DNA of 64,000 nt from Athripsodes cinereus. Lineage: Eukaryota > Arthropoda > Insecta > Trichoptera > Leptoceridae. The stretch's first letter is position 1, and each line of letters starts with the position of its first letter. Positions 10,621 through 21,939 of the stretch are shown piece by piece. The notes under the pieces were generated by a model that saw nothing but the letters and a program-made list of their open reading frames with translations, did not search any database and was not told the origin of the DNA. A program made the position numbers and the translations under genes. The stretch lies in the NCBI GenBank assembly GCA_947579605.1, contig OX388320.1, positions 1,922,001 to 1,986,000 of the forward strand, written 5' to 3'.

Positions 10621-11412
10621 GTCATTAGAATGTTACCAGTCATCAATGATTAATTTTGATTGGTTAGATTTTCGAGGATGGTTTGTGTATATTATTATTA
10701 TTATCTCATATTTCATTTATTTAACAAAACAATATTAGATTCTACATTTTGAACACAATATAAGATTAACAATTAAATTTAAATATAACATTAAATAACA
10801 AAAAATATTATTATTATTATAAAACATCACCCTGCACTGAGACCATAACAACTTTTGGCCAAGGCGGTCTCAGCAGGAAAAACGAAAAAACAAAAAAAAA
10901 ACAAAGAAATGCCAAGTCAAAAAAAAAAGATCTCATCAAAAAGAGACAATCAAAGGAGAATCTCTATTTTGGCGATAAAGTCATTGTATGTTATGTTGAA
11001 AATATCGACATGAACATTCAAATTATTAAACAATTTTATAGCCTTTCCGACAGGAGAGTTTGGTATTATGTTTGTTCTGCTACCAGGGGGGGTAAAAAAG
11101 TAAATGCTGTCGAGAACGACTGAACGATACTGGGACGTAGATACAAAACTCACTCAAAATATGTGTGTGTTAGAGAAAGGACGTAATGTGTGATCATTAT
11201 AGATATGAAGTTTGTCCGCTGGCTACCCTACGTGTGAAAGACGGTTTGAAAGAATAGATTGTCAGAAATATATTATAAGGTTCCATTTTTAATAAAAGTT
11301 CCTTTCTTAATTCAACATCTTGATTAATCAAACTGAGATAAGCCTTTGTATTATTTAATTTGATGATGATGATGATTATTTAATTTAAATACATCTAATT
11401 ATTTTGTTGCAG

Positions 11413-11540
11413 ATATCATCTGAAGGGGAAGAAATCATTCGTTAACAAACTTGTCACGAAATCTCTTAATGCAAAATACGTGAATCAGAGAAATGTCTTA
11501 GAATTACTAAGAACCAAATCGGAATATGTCAAATTCAAAG
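11413..11540 (+). CDS. Host gene exon 2
   Basis: The acceptor is TTTTGTTGCAG and the donor AAAG|GTAAAA. The first base completes the Arg codon left open by exon 1, and the exon ends one base into a Gly codon (phase 1). It encodes about 42 residues rich in Lys, Val and Asn (Y-H-L-K-G-K-K-S-F at the start), with no stop in this frame. The x-x-G-K-x-S-F start resembles the G-x-x-T-F step of the repeated module. Phase agreement with both neighbours is the main support. Confidence 0.78.
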
Positions 11541-11612
11541 GTAAAACAATTATTTACTTGAATTTGTTTAAATATTTATGTTGATATTGTCGAATGTTAA
11601 GAACTTTTCAGT

Positions 11613-11762
11613 CACCCTAGATAAACCTCTCTTAGCGATCGACTACTGACGAACTTTTCGGCAATCTACCTACAATGTACCGTGTAATTAGGCGTTATTG
11701 TTGCGGTTGTTGTCGAAAAGTTCATTTGTAGTCGATCGCCAAGTGCGGTTTTGTCTAGAGTA
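11613..11762. mobile_element. MITE-like inverted repeat
   Basis: About 50-bp arms (AGCGATCGACTAC...GAACTTTTCGG against CGAAAAGTTCATT...GTAGTCGATCGC) around a 50-bp core, in intron 2. Confidence 0.7.
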
Positions 11763-11984
11763 TAATTCATAGAATTGCCGCATAATATTCAGAAAGTCTG
11801 AATTATTACATGATATCTATGTAAATAGTTGTAATATATTGTATCGTTGCGCCGAATAAAATGTCCAATGCTTATCTCTTTGCATTTCTGTTATGCATTT
11901 ATTCAACTAGTCGCTCTTTATCAAGAATTCTCATTCCCTTATAAAACTTTTCTAAGAATGAAAATAAACCTCACACACAAGAAT

Positions 11985-12115
11985 ACCACCGTCTGTAAGA
12001 GAGTGTGAGTCCAAAGTTCCCCTTAGAATTTGTGCGTGTGACATACGTTTATCACATGATCGACAGTTTGCGTCATACCGCATATGCACGCTGGCAAGTC
12101 TGTCTATCATCATCT
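11985..12115 (-). pseudogene. Old LINE C-terminal Cys-His segment
   Basis: Minus-strand translation L-P-A-C-I-C-G-M-T-Q-T-V-D-H-V-I-N-V-C-H keeps the C-x-C-G...H-x-x-x-x-C spacing of the L-F family. The flanks are too decayed to bound it. Confidence 0.6.
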
Positions 12116-12119
12116 GTAT

Positions 12120-13300
12120 AATTTAGAAAAAATACAGTCTAGATCACATCTTTGATGATTTATTGTACACCATGTTTCCCAACGAAGTGTCAATCAAGGA
12201 AATTCTTGTTTCCTGTGACATATACAGAGATTAGATATTGGAATCAAATTAACGATGCATTGTTTAGGAAGTTCATCTGACTCAAATACACTCTGCATAC
12301 TCTCTGACATTGGCCTGTTGATACAGGCCGTTTGACAACTTGAGACAATAACTTGAGTTGTAAACATATGTGTAGTATGTTTTATCCAAACTACAGACCT
12401 CTCATTCAGAAGTCCAGGACTCTATCGAAAGAATACCGCACACTTAAACGTAAAGAGAATCTATTTCTCAAACAAACAAATATTTATTTCTTCTATCGTA
12501 TTAGATTTTAAGGTCCTTTAAACAAAAAATATTCTTTGGTTTTCGTGAAATTGAGCTTATCTTTTTATTTAAAAGCTCAAGCGTTTAAAAAAAAGTTCAA
12601 ACCGTACAGATTATAAAACCCATTATAAGTTGAGTTCAAGGAGACTATCAAAGTTTCCATAAAAAATATTATATAATCAAAAAATTATGAAAATAAAATA
12701 AGTGTCATTTTAAATTTCATTAAAATATTTTGAAAACAAAAATAAGATATTTTAATAAACGAAATCATTGTGAATGAAGAGAACGAAAGACCGTTATGGA
12801 TATTTTATCAAGAGAATTGATTAAAACAATCTCCTGCGGTCTGAGTTCATTTATTTCCATTCATGAGATGTGGTCGATGACAAAATTCACTGCTGTATCC
12901 CAAAATAAAAGCCAAAATTCATTAGGATAATGTGAAGTCTTGATAATAATGTATACAATTTAACAAGCAAAGTTTTTTAGGATTATTTTGTCATTATCCT
13001 TTGCATTTCTTTCGTCTATTTTTATTAAAAACTCCGCAGTTAGATGGAAAAATTGAAAAATTATTTGAAAAAAATAATAGAACTCTTCCCATTACTTCCC
13101 ATACCAAGTTCTTATCATAAGATTTAATTCTATTTCAGTTTTTTAACTTACGGAAAAGAATGGGAGACCAATTCTTAGTTGGATGATTCATGGAACAAAA
13201 TGCAATGTAATGTTTTTTTTATGTAACACAATGTTTCTGACTTCTGACGTGCGGGCCTCTCAATAACACTCTACTCAAAATAATAATAATATAAAGTATA
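12120..13300. other. Intron 2 sequence, mostly unassigned
   Basis: AT-rich; decayed LINE-like sequence may extend to about 12480. A small R1 piece (GGGAGACCAATTCTTAG) is at 13155-13180. Confidence 0.45.
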
Positions 13301-13308
13301 TTTAACGA

Positions 13309-13578
13309 CACTAAGAAAAATACTAACGAAATTTCACAACGAATCATTGGTAGGTACGTACTATCAGATTAGGACCAGAGATCGTACAAACGATTCATTA
13401 GTACGAATCTATAATATTAACTCTTCGCAAACAAGTTGTTGGTAAATTTACCAATGATTTGTTTGCGAAGAGTTAATATTATAGATTTATACCAATGAAT
13501 CGTTTGTACGATCTCTGGTCCTAATCTGATAGTACGTAGGTACCTACCAATGATTCGTTTTGAGTATTTTTCTCAGTG
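13309..13578. mobile_element. MITE-like foldback, 270 bp
   Basis: Long arms; the outer ends are CACTAAGAAAAATACT and its inverse with one change. The centre is two AT-rich halves around TTGTTGGTAAATTTACCAAT. Confidence 0.8.
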
Positions 13579-13974
13579 GAAATATAAAGAAGGATTCCAT
13601 AAAAACAATGTTCAATACTCTTTTGTTTATCTGTCAGTTATTTTATTAAAAATTGATTTATGCATAATATAGAACAAATTGGTTGAATTTAAACTTAATG
13701 ATTATGTATTTATTGTAATAACAGCTTCAAAGTCATTATAAAACATGATAAACAGCACCGAGATTCTTATTAACACTGTATTCAAAATAATGATTAAAAA
13801 ATATATCAAAATATAAAAGGGGACTGCATGTAAACAGAACTCAATACTACTTACAACCTGACCGATTGAATGTACTTGAATTTATCTGACTCATTAATTA
13901 TTTGAACAAATTCAACCTATGTTATTATACCTTTATAAATTATTGTCTGCCTATCTATAAATCTGCACCATTAA

Positions 13975-14262
13975 AGCAGATGCCATTGTTAGGGTAGCCA
14001 GCAGACTAACTGCACAAAAAAATAATACACAAAGTGTTTTCTCTGTGCCAAAAAACAGTAAAGAAATACATGATGAGTGGTAAACCTTATCGTTTAATTA
14101 AATTAAATTCTTACTCCTAATTTTTACTGTTCGTAAAAGCTCACCCAAAAAACAAGGATCTATCATCAATGAAACATGCCACTCATCTTGAATATCTGTT
14201 ATTCATTGCCACGGAGAAGCATTCTACATGTTTTTACATGTAATTAGTGTGTTGGTGATGGT
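13975..14262. mobile_element. Two R1 copies in inverted arrangement
   Basis: Minus copy about 13975-14105 (GGGTAGCCAGCAGACTAACTG), plus copy 14170-14262 (GCCACTCATCTTGAATATC). Confidence 0.6.
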
Positions 14263-14363
14263 AAAATACGTAGATATATTTATATATATTTTCTTATTAT
14301 TTTTAAAGGGGATAAATTACATTATAACATTTTCAAACATTAAAATTATTATTTGAATTTCAG

Positions 14364-14531
14364 GTGACGTATATTTGGAAGAAGCAAAAGTGTTAGGAGC
14401 TTTGCAAGTTTATACTGACATAAGCGCTGATATAGTTAACGGTGTCAAGTGGTCTGAATTTGTAAAAAAATCTGCTAGGATTAACTATCCAACTTATTTG
14501 GAGACAGCTGATTTTTATGGACTGGTTGATG
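14364..14531 (+). CDS. Host gene exon 3
   Basis: The acceptor is TTTGAATTTCAG and the donor GATG|GTACTG. The 168-nt exon is entered and left in phase 1. It encodes G-D-V-Y-L-E-E-A-K-V, then I-V-N-G-V-K-W-S-E-F, and ends L-V-D-G. The I-x-N-G-V-x-W-x-x-F step is the usual close of a module and matches the N-G-Y-K-V of exon 7. The open frame continues past the donor for about 75 nt, but that tail has a T run and no similarity to the rest, so the splice is preferred. Confidence 0.78.
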
Positions 14532-14686
14532 GTACTGAATTTACTGTTTTTTTTTTCATTGGCAGAACACTCTTTTCTAGGAAGCTTTTTATATGTCAAA
14601 TAAAATAGATATTTGTAGTATGTCAGTTTCAAAAATCTCTAAGAGGTAGGAATTTTGTTTTCAATAATGTATATGTATTTTTTTAG

Positions 14687-15037
14687 GAAACGTTCTAAAA
14701 GTGGAAAACAGTCCACTTCTCAATGTTCCCAATATAGCAGAAGTAAAAGAATTGGACGTAACTGTTAATGGACCTGCGTATATTGAATCTATTTATGGAA
14801 ATGAACAGATAAACAATGTCATTAACCCCGAAGAGCTTTTCAAGAATGTTGTAAGAAAGGACGAGCCTGCAATTGTGAAAGGAACCAAAACTTTCCTGAA
14901 AGACGTGGAAATTAATGAAGACTTTGAAAGTGAATTCATTGAAAATATTCCTTTCAGGAAGTTGATGGAAGATTCTTTGACTAGGAGTGATGATCAGTTT
15001 GTTTATGGAGATGTCACTTTAGGTGATGTAAAAACAG
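14687..15037 (+). CDS. Host gene exon 4, with a clear copy of the repeated module
   Basis: This 351-nt exon, phase 1 at both ends, runs from a T-rich acceptor (TTTTTTTTAG) to the donor CAG|GTGAGA. It encodes about 117 residues. The most readable module is here: N-V-V-R-K-D-E-P-A-I-V-K-G, then T-K-T-F, a D-V-E-I strand, I-P-F-R-K-L, then D-D-Q-F-V-Y-G-D-V-T-L-G-D-V. The scheme is 'D-x-P/Q - V/I - x-G - T-F - beta strand - N-G - short helix'. Such chains occur in extracellular beta-repeat and fibre proteins; this is a likeness, not an assignment. No signal peptide or membrane segment is present. Confidence 0.85.
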
Positions 15038-15177
15038 GTGAGACTTATCTGAGGTTTAAGATAGAATTGTACATATAATTTTTAATTACTGTTTCGTTTC
15101 GTGTTGAAAATAGGAATAACCAACAAATTTATAAAGTTTACATTTTCAACCGATGGTACTTGGTGATGGAATTAGTT

Positions 15178-15322
15178 ATAAATAAAACACTTATTTATAG
15201 TATATCCTCTTTGACTTTTTACACGACGCGAGCCGGCTTTCAAAAGCTTCCGCTCTCATCATCAGGCTAGCGGCTCGCGTCTAATAAAAAGTCACAGTGC
15301 TATAAATAAGTATTTTATTTAT
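15178..15322. mobile_element. PLE-type inverted terminal remnant in intron 4
   Basis: Two arms (15178-15236 and about 15268-15322) are imperfect reverse complements, including GACGCGAGCC against GGCTCGCGTC. The centre holds the hammerhead-like motif listed separately. It lies 140 bp after host exon 4. Confidence 0.6.
15225..15281 (-). ncRNA. Candidate hammerhead ribozyme, near-consensus core
   Basis: The minus strand reads CTGATGA (15259-15265), a possible stem II GAGAGC-GGAA-GCTTTT, GAAA (15238-15241), the palindrome GCCGGC, then TC. This is the order and core of a type I hammerhead with a minimal palindromic stem III, as described for PLEs. The stem I strands are less clear: GACGC and GCGTC pair, but about 11 nt lie unpaired before the core. 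A plain hairpin using the longer arms competes. Confidence 0.5.
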
Positions 15323-15496
15323 ACAAAATTATATTTGCACTCATTCGACATACGAAAAATGTCAATAACAAATAAAAATATGCTACTATACTATAATATA
15401 CTATGCCTCCATGCCGTGTCTCAGGTGGGGTAGGCAGAGAGGACGATAATATAATATTGTAAATATATTAAAAAAATTGAATTTTTTATTCTCATT

Positions 15497-15745
15497 CACA
15501 CCATCATGGCATTTTCAACACGTTATGTAGCCAGCAGAACACTTACATGTCATAAACATGCAAGTCGTTCTCTAAGTCTCAATAGAAGTTAAAACATTCG
15601 AGATCGAAAGTAAACCTTATCACTGTATTGCAATGAACAATATCTAAATACCTATGTGATGTTATATGACTACCTGCTTTTTACGATACACTTGAAAACT
15701 TACTACAAAAAGTAGCCCCATCTCTTACTGGAGAGTCCAATGATA
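15497..15745 (-). mobile_element. R1 copy
   Basis: CACCATCATGGCATTTTC to CTGGAGAGTCC; full length but diverged. Confidence 0.65.
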
Positions 15746-16451
15746 TGAATGCGTTTAAATATTTAAATTAATAATAAATTCATACTTATTTTATATTACT
15801 CGAATAATAATATTATCATTCATACCCTGAAGTGTTATTACAATATAGCAAATTTCAAATTCTTTAACAAACATTTTCAATATCCTGTAACGATTTTGGA
15901 AATATAAACAATGCATATAAATTAAAATTCATAATATGGAAACGAACAAAAGCTTACATCTTTTTCACGATCCTTACCCAAATTTCGCGGTGTTCTACAT
16001 AAATAGACCTTCCAGGAATATACAATAATTTTAATATAAACCAAACAGTCAAAATAAAATAATATTATATAGTATTGTCATCTCTTTGAATTAAATTTGA
16101 AGAAATGTCTAATTTAAAAGAACTTGCGATTTTAAGCATAACGTAAGAAATTAAAATAACATTTTATAAATCTGTTAATGATATTATTATAGTCAAAGAA
16201 TATTTCGTGGAAATGATATATTAAAGGTACTACTACAATATCTATCTATCTTTCAAGGCCATCTACTCGTTTAGAGTGATCAGGAAGGTACAGCAATTAA
16301 ATAATAAGTAAAATATTATGTTCCTTCATTAAAAAATCATTGTAAAATATATTACCTATGTTTTCACTTGATTTACAAAAATGTTTTGAAATAAATAGAT
16401 CGGTACATATTTTTATTCTTCAAATTCGAATCATGTTAATAATTACACTAC

Positions 16452-16712
16452 TATGAACTACTTTCCTTTCACGACATACTCCACAAATGGGGTAGCTATT
16501 AGACCAGCCACATGCAATAAATATACAAACTTTCCTCTCCGTGCCAATAAAAACTTTGACATTCAGGGTGGGTGGCAAACATCATCGCTGAATTTTAGAT
16601 GTAAATTGTGTTTATGTATTCGATTACCATCCTTTTACAGGGCAGTCGAAAACTTCCGGATAAAGATTAGGAAACCAATTCTATTCCGAGTACTCCACGG
16701 AATACAACAACT
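16452..16712 (-). mobile_element. R1 copy, near full length
   Basis: CGACATACTCCACAAATGG to GAGTACTCCACGGAATAC. Confidence 0.75.
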
Positions 16713-16716
16713 TTAT

Positions 16717-16783
16717 TGGTCGCAAATCTGATTGGTCGCATTACCAATTTTCTTATGAATTTTCAGTCTATATTAATCGTCAT
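16717..16783 (+). repeat. Dispersed repeat shared with 42507-42575
   Basis: TTGGTCGCA, CGCATTACCAATTTT and CAGTCTATATTAA are in the same order in both places. Confidence 0.7.
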
Positions 16784-17142
16784 AGGTTTTATCATGTACA
16801 ATAAAATACATTAATATACCTTTTCGAAACATATTATTTTGTCTCATGGACATATTTGAATACCAAAAATAGAAAGTAGGTCACCTCTCACTGTGTATAC
16901 AAATTTATGCTAAGTACCCGTGCTTCATGTTCACCAACGAAAATGTATTAGTTTTATTGCCAATATTAAATCGATATTACAGTATATCGAAAAAGAACTA
17001 AAGATCATACTTTTAAAGTCTTCATGCTCTTTTTGGTACTATATTCACCTATCTTGAAAACGTGTGATAATATCCGAGATAATATTCTTAGACAAAAAAG
17101 CATTGATAATATTCTTAGACAAAAAAGATTTGAGTGCAGATG

Positions 17143-17427
17143 ACATAACCAATCAGATACCTCGATTGGAGAACTGTGTTTACACAATGCAACATTGTGC
17201 AAAATGTAATCGGAAGAAGTGTCCATGGACAACGTTCACCAACTCCACCATTCTCACTGTCACATGCAGTGAATTGGAATTGATGAACGTTGTCTATAGA
17301 CACCGAAAGTGATCACATAAACCAGCCTAGAGCCAATAGACGCCTTTCTCACTTCTTCCGATTACATTTTGCACAATATTGCATTGTGTAAACATGGTTC
17401 TCCAATCGAGATATCGAATTGGTTATG
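17143..17427. mobile_element. MITE family M1, 285 bp
   Basis: Arms of about 78 bp (CATAACCAATCAGATACCTC and inverse). The core has a second inverted pair, CAACGTTCA and TGAACGTTG. No ORF of its own. Confidence 0.75.
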
Positions 17428-18129
17428 ACAGAAATATTTAACAAAAATGACCATAATCATTTTGTAAGTCATTTCGTGTGACATCTTTTCCAAGCCTTTC
17501 ATGGTTGTTTCGTGTATTACATTTACAAATATAATCTTATACAATAGTTGATAGTAAAAATAACATAGATGAACAAAATGTCATGTAGTTTTCAAAAACT
17601 TTGAATTTTCATACTGAAAAATAACGTCTCGTGGCATAGCATGGTTTCGCTTCGATAAACTGTTTTCACGGAGAGACAAAACTCATATCTATCATATACA
17701 CAAAGTATCATTCGAGACGCGAAAAAAATAAGTACTTACCGAAGAAATCTAATGGAGCTGAAACCAAATTACTTATAATTTTCCTAAGCCTATCAAATTT
17801 TGAATGATGATACTTAAAAACTCTGTCAATGTTTTAATCATTTGTTAAATCTTACACCAAAAAAATTGTTCTATGAAATATTATGTAAATGATCAATAAT
17901 CATTTATTACAATCGTTATAAGTAGGGGTTCTACATTTCAGTTTTCAGGACATTAGTGATTGTTATGAAAATTTCTAACCGTTCTTTATTTTTAATTTTT
18001 AAGAATTAATCGAAATAAGCGAAATAGATTTTTGTAATCATAATTGTTTAATATACTTTCTCCGTAAAATTGAAAAAAAAATATATATTTCCCATTTTTG
18101 GCGGTAAGTCTTCGAGTGACCTATAAAAC

Positions 18130-18468
18130 CTATGAGCATGTTACAAATGATGCTGTGCGCCGGCGCACCCAGCAGAGACCTGTAATCTCCGTAATACAAG
18201 AGAGACGATGGTCCTGGCTGGGACATGTTTTGAGAATGCCCAATGATAGTTGGCCAAAAAGAGCACTGTTCTTCCGTCCGCAGGGGTTCCGTAGGCCCGG
18301 GCGTCCCTCTTTCACAATACACCGTTCCTATGACAACGATATCAGAGCGCAAGGAATGTCGTGGGAAGAGGTGACGCAATTGGCACAGAGACGCTCTGAA
18401 TGGAGGAGGCTGGTTTCTGCCCTGTGCTCCCGAGAGGAGCGTTGAGGGCGATGATGATGATGATTCGT
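18130..18468 (+). pseudogene. LINE L-A 3' fragment (RTE-like C-terminus), GAT tail
   Basis: The frame gives W-S-W-L-G-H-V-L-R-M-P, K-R-A-L-F-F, R-R-P-G-R-P, M-S-W-E-E-V-T-Q-L-A-Q and E-W-R-R-L-V-S-A-L-C, the usual end of RTE-like ORFs, then TGA and (GAT)n. It sits inside an R1 copy that resumes at about 18470. Confidence 0.75.
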
Positions 18469-18654
18469 AAAACACCATGAATACAGCAATCTTCAATACA
18501 GCAATGTGGTTTGCCACCCATCCTGGATGTTTTATTTTTACTGGCACAGCGTAGAAAACTTGCATATCTGCTCCACATGTAGGAGGTTATTTTTTTATTT
18601 ATTTTAGAAAGCATTTGCTGTGATTTAATTATTATTATTATTGGTTTGTTTTAG

Positions 18655-18965
18655 ATCACCTCTTTGTTGAATCTATAAACAAAATTCCTGCCACTCATCT
18701 CATCAGCATCATGGAACCCGAAATTGTCATCAAATCTGATCTAACCTTTGATAGAGATCTAATAATTCAAAATAGATTTGATTCAAGAACATCTACTCCA
18801 TGTGAGCTAAAAGAAGTTCTCCCAAGTTTAAACCAGATGCCTGGAAGATACTGGAATCAAGTGACGGTGGATGGTAATCTCAATTGGATAAATATGGATG
18901 AAAAAATATGGAGAATACTGGACAAAGCTGTTATGAAGAATAAAGATGCAGTTATTGATTCTGAG
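18655..18965 (+). CDS. Host gene exon 5
   Basis: The acceptor is TTTGTTTTAG and the donor GAG|GTTAGG. The exon enters in phase 1, completing an Asp codon from exon 4, and leaves in phase 0; 311 nt, about 104 residues. It opens H-L-F-V-E-S-I-N-K-I-P, carries E-I-V-I-K-S-D-L-T-F-D-R-D (again G/S-x-L-T-F) and a Trp-containing stretch W-N-Q-V-T-V-D-G-N-L-N-W, and has one Cys. The frame stays open to about 19061 past the donor. The splice is chosen because exon 6 starts exactly in phase 0. Intron 4 (3.6 kb) holds foldbacks, R1 copies and a LINE fragment. Confidence 0.82.
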
Positions 18966-19389
18966 GTTAGGTTAATTCATTTGATAGATTCCCAAAAAGG
19001 CCATCTTGTCTGCAAAAATTATTTCGCAATGCACCATTCCTTAACACAGGAGAAGAGATGACTCATTCGATTCGGATGGTGGATGGCGCTGGTAGTAGCT
19101 GCCTGAAACCTCTGACATATCATTTTTCAAAATTAAATATTATTATCTCATAATTGTTCAAATTAACAAAATTTTGATATACTTTTTTTAGTTTCAAAAG
19201 TTTTAAAAAGTTAAATTTTTGGGTATTATTATTTTTCAACTAGTTAAAAATTTCAAATTTAAAAATGTGAATTAGTGAATATTATTTGTGACAGTTAATA
19301 ATATGTACCTTCAATAGGAATTCACATTAAATTCTCGCATTTAAGTCAAATTTGTGACAATCACAAGTGTTTTCAAAATTTTATAATAG

Positions 19390-19460
19390 TTAAATAAAAA
19401 TAATAGGCGCCCTTGAGATGGTCTAGGGACTGTTAAACGGCGTCAAAACAAAATCATCCT
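19390..19460 (+). mobile_element. CR1-like LINE 3' UTR fragment
   Basis: CTTGAGATGG, GTTAAACGGCG and AAATCATCC occur in the same order as in 62130-62180; a TCATCATCATC run follows. Confidence 0.45.
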
Positions 19461-19609
19461 TTATCATCATCATCATTATCATTTAACTGGCACCGAAAAG
19501 CTCTAAATATTAAGGGCTAGTTCCTTTCATGTGCTCCCTGGAGCAGCGTTGAAGAGCGATTGATTGATCAAGTTTTGATCAATTCAACACATTAGATTAA
19601 ATTTATTTA

Positions 19610-20060
19610 CAATATAAGCTTTAGCATTGTTAATGTGTCCAGTAGTGAACAAAGGCCTCCCTTTCGAGCTTCTATATTTCTCTTCCAGTGCAAGAGTGCC
19701 ACTTCTTTAATCTCATCAGTTAGTCTTGTCTGAGACCTACCTACACTTTTTCGTCCTGTTCTAGGCCACCGGTTAATAATTTTCTTCGTCTATCTTATGA
19801 ATTTTTCCAGTTGCGCCTTTGTTCTGCAATTCCTTGAGTCACATCTGCTACCTTGGTCTTTTTCCGTATCCAAACATTCGTTTTTCGGTTCCCAAGTGAG
19901 ATTTTTAATATCCTTCTCTATTTTTTTTATGTTACTTGAAGTTTATGGTTGGATTGTTTTGTAAGGGTGGATGCCGCGAATCCATAGATGAGCACTGGGA
20001 GTATACACGCATCGAATGTTTTATTTATTACAGTAATGATATAATATTTACATTTTACTC
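19610..20060 (-). pseudogene. LINE 3' fragment, RTE-like, decayed
   Basis: Minus-strand fragments T-G-R-K-S-V-G-R-S-Q-T-R-L and L-H-W-K-R-N-I-E-A-R-K-G appear in broken frames. The end GGAGGCCTTTGTTCACTACT then GGACACATT resembles insect LINE termini. Confidence 0.55.
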
Positions 20061-20149
20061 ATTGACACCTAAATTGACCACACTAAATATTTGTTTTTGT
20101 TTTGACATTTTTCAATAATTTGACTTTTCTCAGCTTCTATTGACACTGA

Positions 20150-20487
20150 ATATTATTAATTCTACAACATCCATTTTTAAAGACTGTGTGCTACTTGACG
20201 TCCCATTTATTTTTGTTTGAAATAATCTCATAAATACTCTTTTATTGAAAATTTGACAATATAACCTACTATCGAATTGACTTGTGATCCATTGACTTTT
20301 TTTCCATTCATAACTTATGCTGTGATACTGATAGTTGTGTTGTTCTTTTTTTGTGTTTTTTTTTTATTATGATTGTTGTGCCTTAATAATCTACACTTGT
20401 ATATGCATCATATGAACTATGTATGTAAATGTATAACAACATGTAAAAGGCTAGCGCCGTGAATTGTTAATAAATAAATAAATAAAT
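20150..20487 (+). mobile_element. LINE 3' UTR with TAAA tail, before exon 6
   Basis: Ends AAAGGCTAGCGCCGTGAATTG then (TAAA)n, matching the terminus at 59150-59199. The 5' limit is vague. Confidence 0.55.
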
Positions 20488-20511
20488 ATGAATTTTGATT
20501 TTTATTTTCAG

Positions 20512-20628
20512 GTTATCTCTGAAAAACAAGCTAGTGTAAAAGAGTTGTATTCAACACCATCATATGCAGACAATCAAATTCAAATTCTTATTCACGATGC
20601 AGTCAAGAAGAATTCAGATACTCCGCAG
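20512..20628 (+). CDS. Host gene exon 6, short phase 0-0 exon
   Basis: This 117-nt exon encodes 39 residues between a pyrimidine-rich acceptor (TTTTTATTTTCAG) and the donor CAG|GTGAGA. It begins Val-Ile-Ser-Glu and ends D-T-P-Q, the last residues before the next module's Val-Ile. Both ends in phase 0 make it a cassette that can be lost or duplicated without shifting the frame. A LINE 3' end with a TAAA tail stops about 25 nt before the acceptor. Confidence 0.8.
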
Positions 20629-20804
20629 GTGAGAATCTTCAACATTTTATACTCCATATTAAAATATTGATTAATACTCCACAAAGAATAGTTTTAGTAA
20701 GCTATGAGCAAGTATTTAAATCTGAAGAATCTCTTGGTTTTTCAAATAAATCATCCTAGGTTCCCAAATCACAATGTTTTGTTTATAAGATATATAATTG
20801 AATC

Positions 20805-21060
20805 GAGAAGCACCCAGCAAAGAATTGGTCTCCCACTTTTTTCTGTAAGTTTTCGAATGGCTTATTTAAGGGAGGTTTTCGAAAAAATTAAGAATTTTCA
20901 CATCTTATATAATTCATCAATGAGGTTTGACACTCATCCTTAATGTACGGAGAGGACAGCTTACAAGCAGATGTTCTGCTGGCTACCAAATTTGTGGGAT
21001 ATGGCGTGATTGTATAGAAAAAGTAGTAGTAAATCTAGTAGTACATGTAGTAAGTAGTAA
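20805..21060 (+). mobile_element. R1 copy next to SINE-I
   Basis: GAAGCACCCAGCAAAGAATT to ATGGCGTGATTGTATAG, then a long degenerate (TAG) tail up to 21056. Confidence 0.75.
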
Positions 21061-21064
21061 ATGA

Positions 21065-21315
21065 CGACCGGTGTGGCGTGGAGGCTAACGCACTTGCCTT
21101 TGAGTCACTAGGTCCCGGGTTCGATTCCCGGCCAGGGCAAAATGAAGAATGACTTTTTTCAGATTGTCCTGGGTCTGGGTGTTACATGTAGGTATATGTG
21201 TGTAGTGCATTGTATATATGTGTATCGTCGCGTTAGTACCCATAATACAAGATTCACATCTTAGTTTGGGACTAGCTCGGTCTGTGTGAATTGTCTATAC
21301 ATGTTATGTTATGTT
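21065..21315 (+). mobile_element. SINE-I, best copy
   Basis: Head GACCGGTGTGGCGTGGAGG, B box GGTTCGATTCC (21118-21128), body GTAGTGCATTGTATATATG, tail domain GTACCCATAATACAAGATTC then GGGACTAGCTCGGTCTGTG. Polymerase III transcript by analogy. It follows an R1 copy immediately. Confidence 0.85.
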
Positions 21316-21344
21316 AAATAAACCTCAACATATTCTTCTATCTT

Positions 21345-21458
21345 CCTGTACAATTACGGCATAACCCACAAAATTGGTTAGCTGGTGGAGAAACTGCACA
21401 TGCAAGAATTCCTCTTAAAATCAATTAAAAATCAAAACATACAGGACCAGTGGCGTAC
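21345..21458 (-). mobile_element. R1 3' half
   Basis: AATTACGGCATAACCCAC to CAGGACCAGTGG; it lies just after SINE-I. Confidence 0.55.
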
Positions 21459-21939
21459 TTTACTCGTAGATGGCCGAATATTGATTCATTTACAACCGTA
21501 TCTATCTTCAACATTTAACTAAGTATTCTTAACTCAAAATTCACTTGATTATGGATGCTTTGTGTTGAACGTAAAAATAATAACGTCCTACAAGAAGAAA
21601 AATCTTTTCATTCTAGGATCTTGAATTAAAGAAGTAAATCGTTTATAGTTTACATAATATAATTTTCCTTTTCCTGTCTACCTAATTATAATTAAGGTTG
21701 TGCGGGTAGAAGTGTGTTCTATCTTAGATAAATACTTAGTAATAGAAGTAACAGTTCTGTAACAGTAGTGTTGAAGTACTCTTGACCCAAATCAGGTAGT
21801 TGGAAGGACTTTAAGTAGAGAATCTTGTCTGTCAACCACGTCATTCATCTTAAATGAGCCGTGAGTAGGTATATACTATTAACTAATTACCTAAGAAGGA
21901 AAATTATAAGAAATAGTATCTAATAATATTATGTGATAG

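Noticed and set aside
18038..18565. 175-codon minus-strand frame
   Set aside because: It crosses the boundary between R1 and LINE L-A and is antisense to the L-A peptide.
18966..19061. Exon 5 extending to the stop at 19061
   Set aside because: A good donor at 18966 and exact phase-0 continuation into exon 6 fit better.
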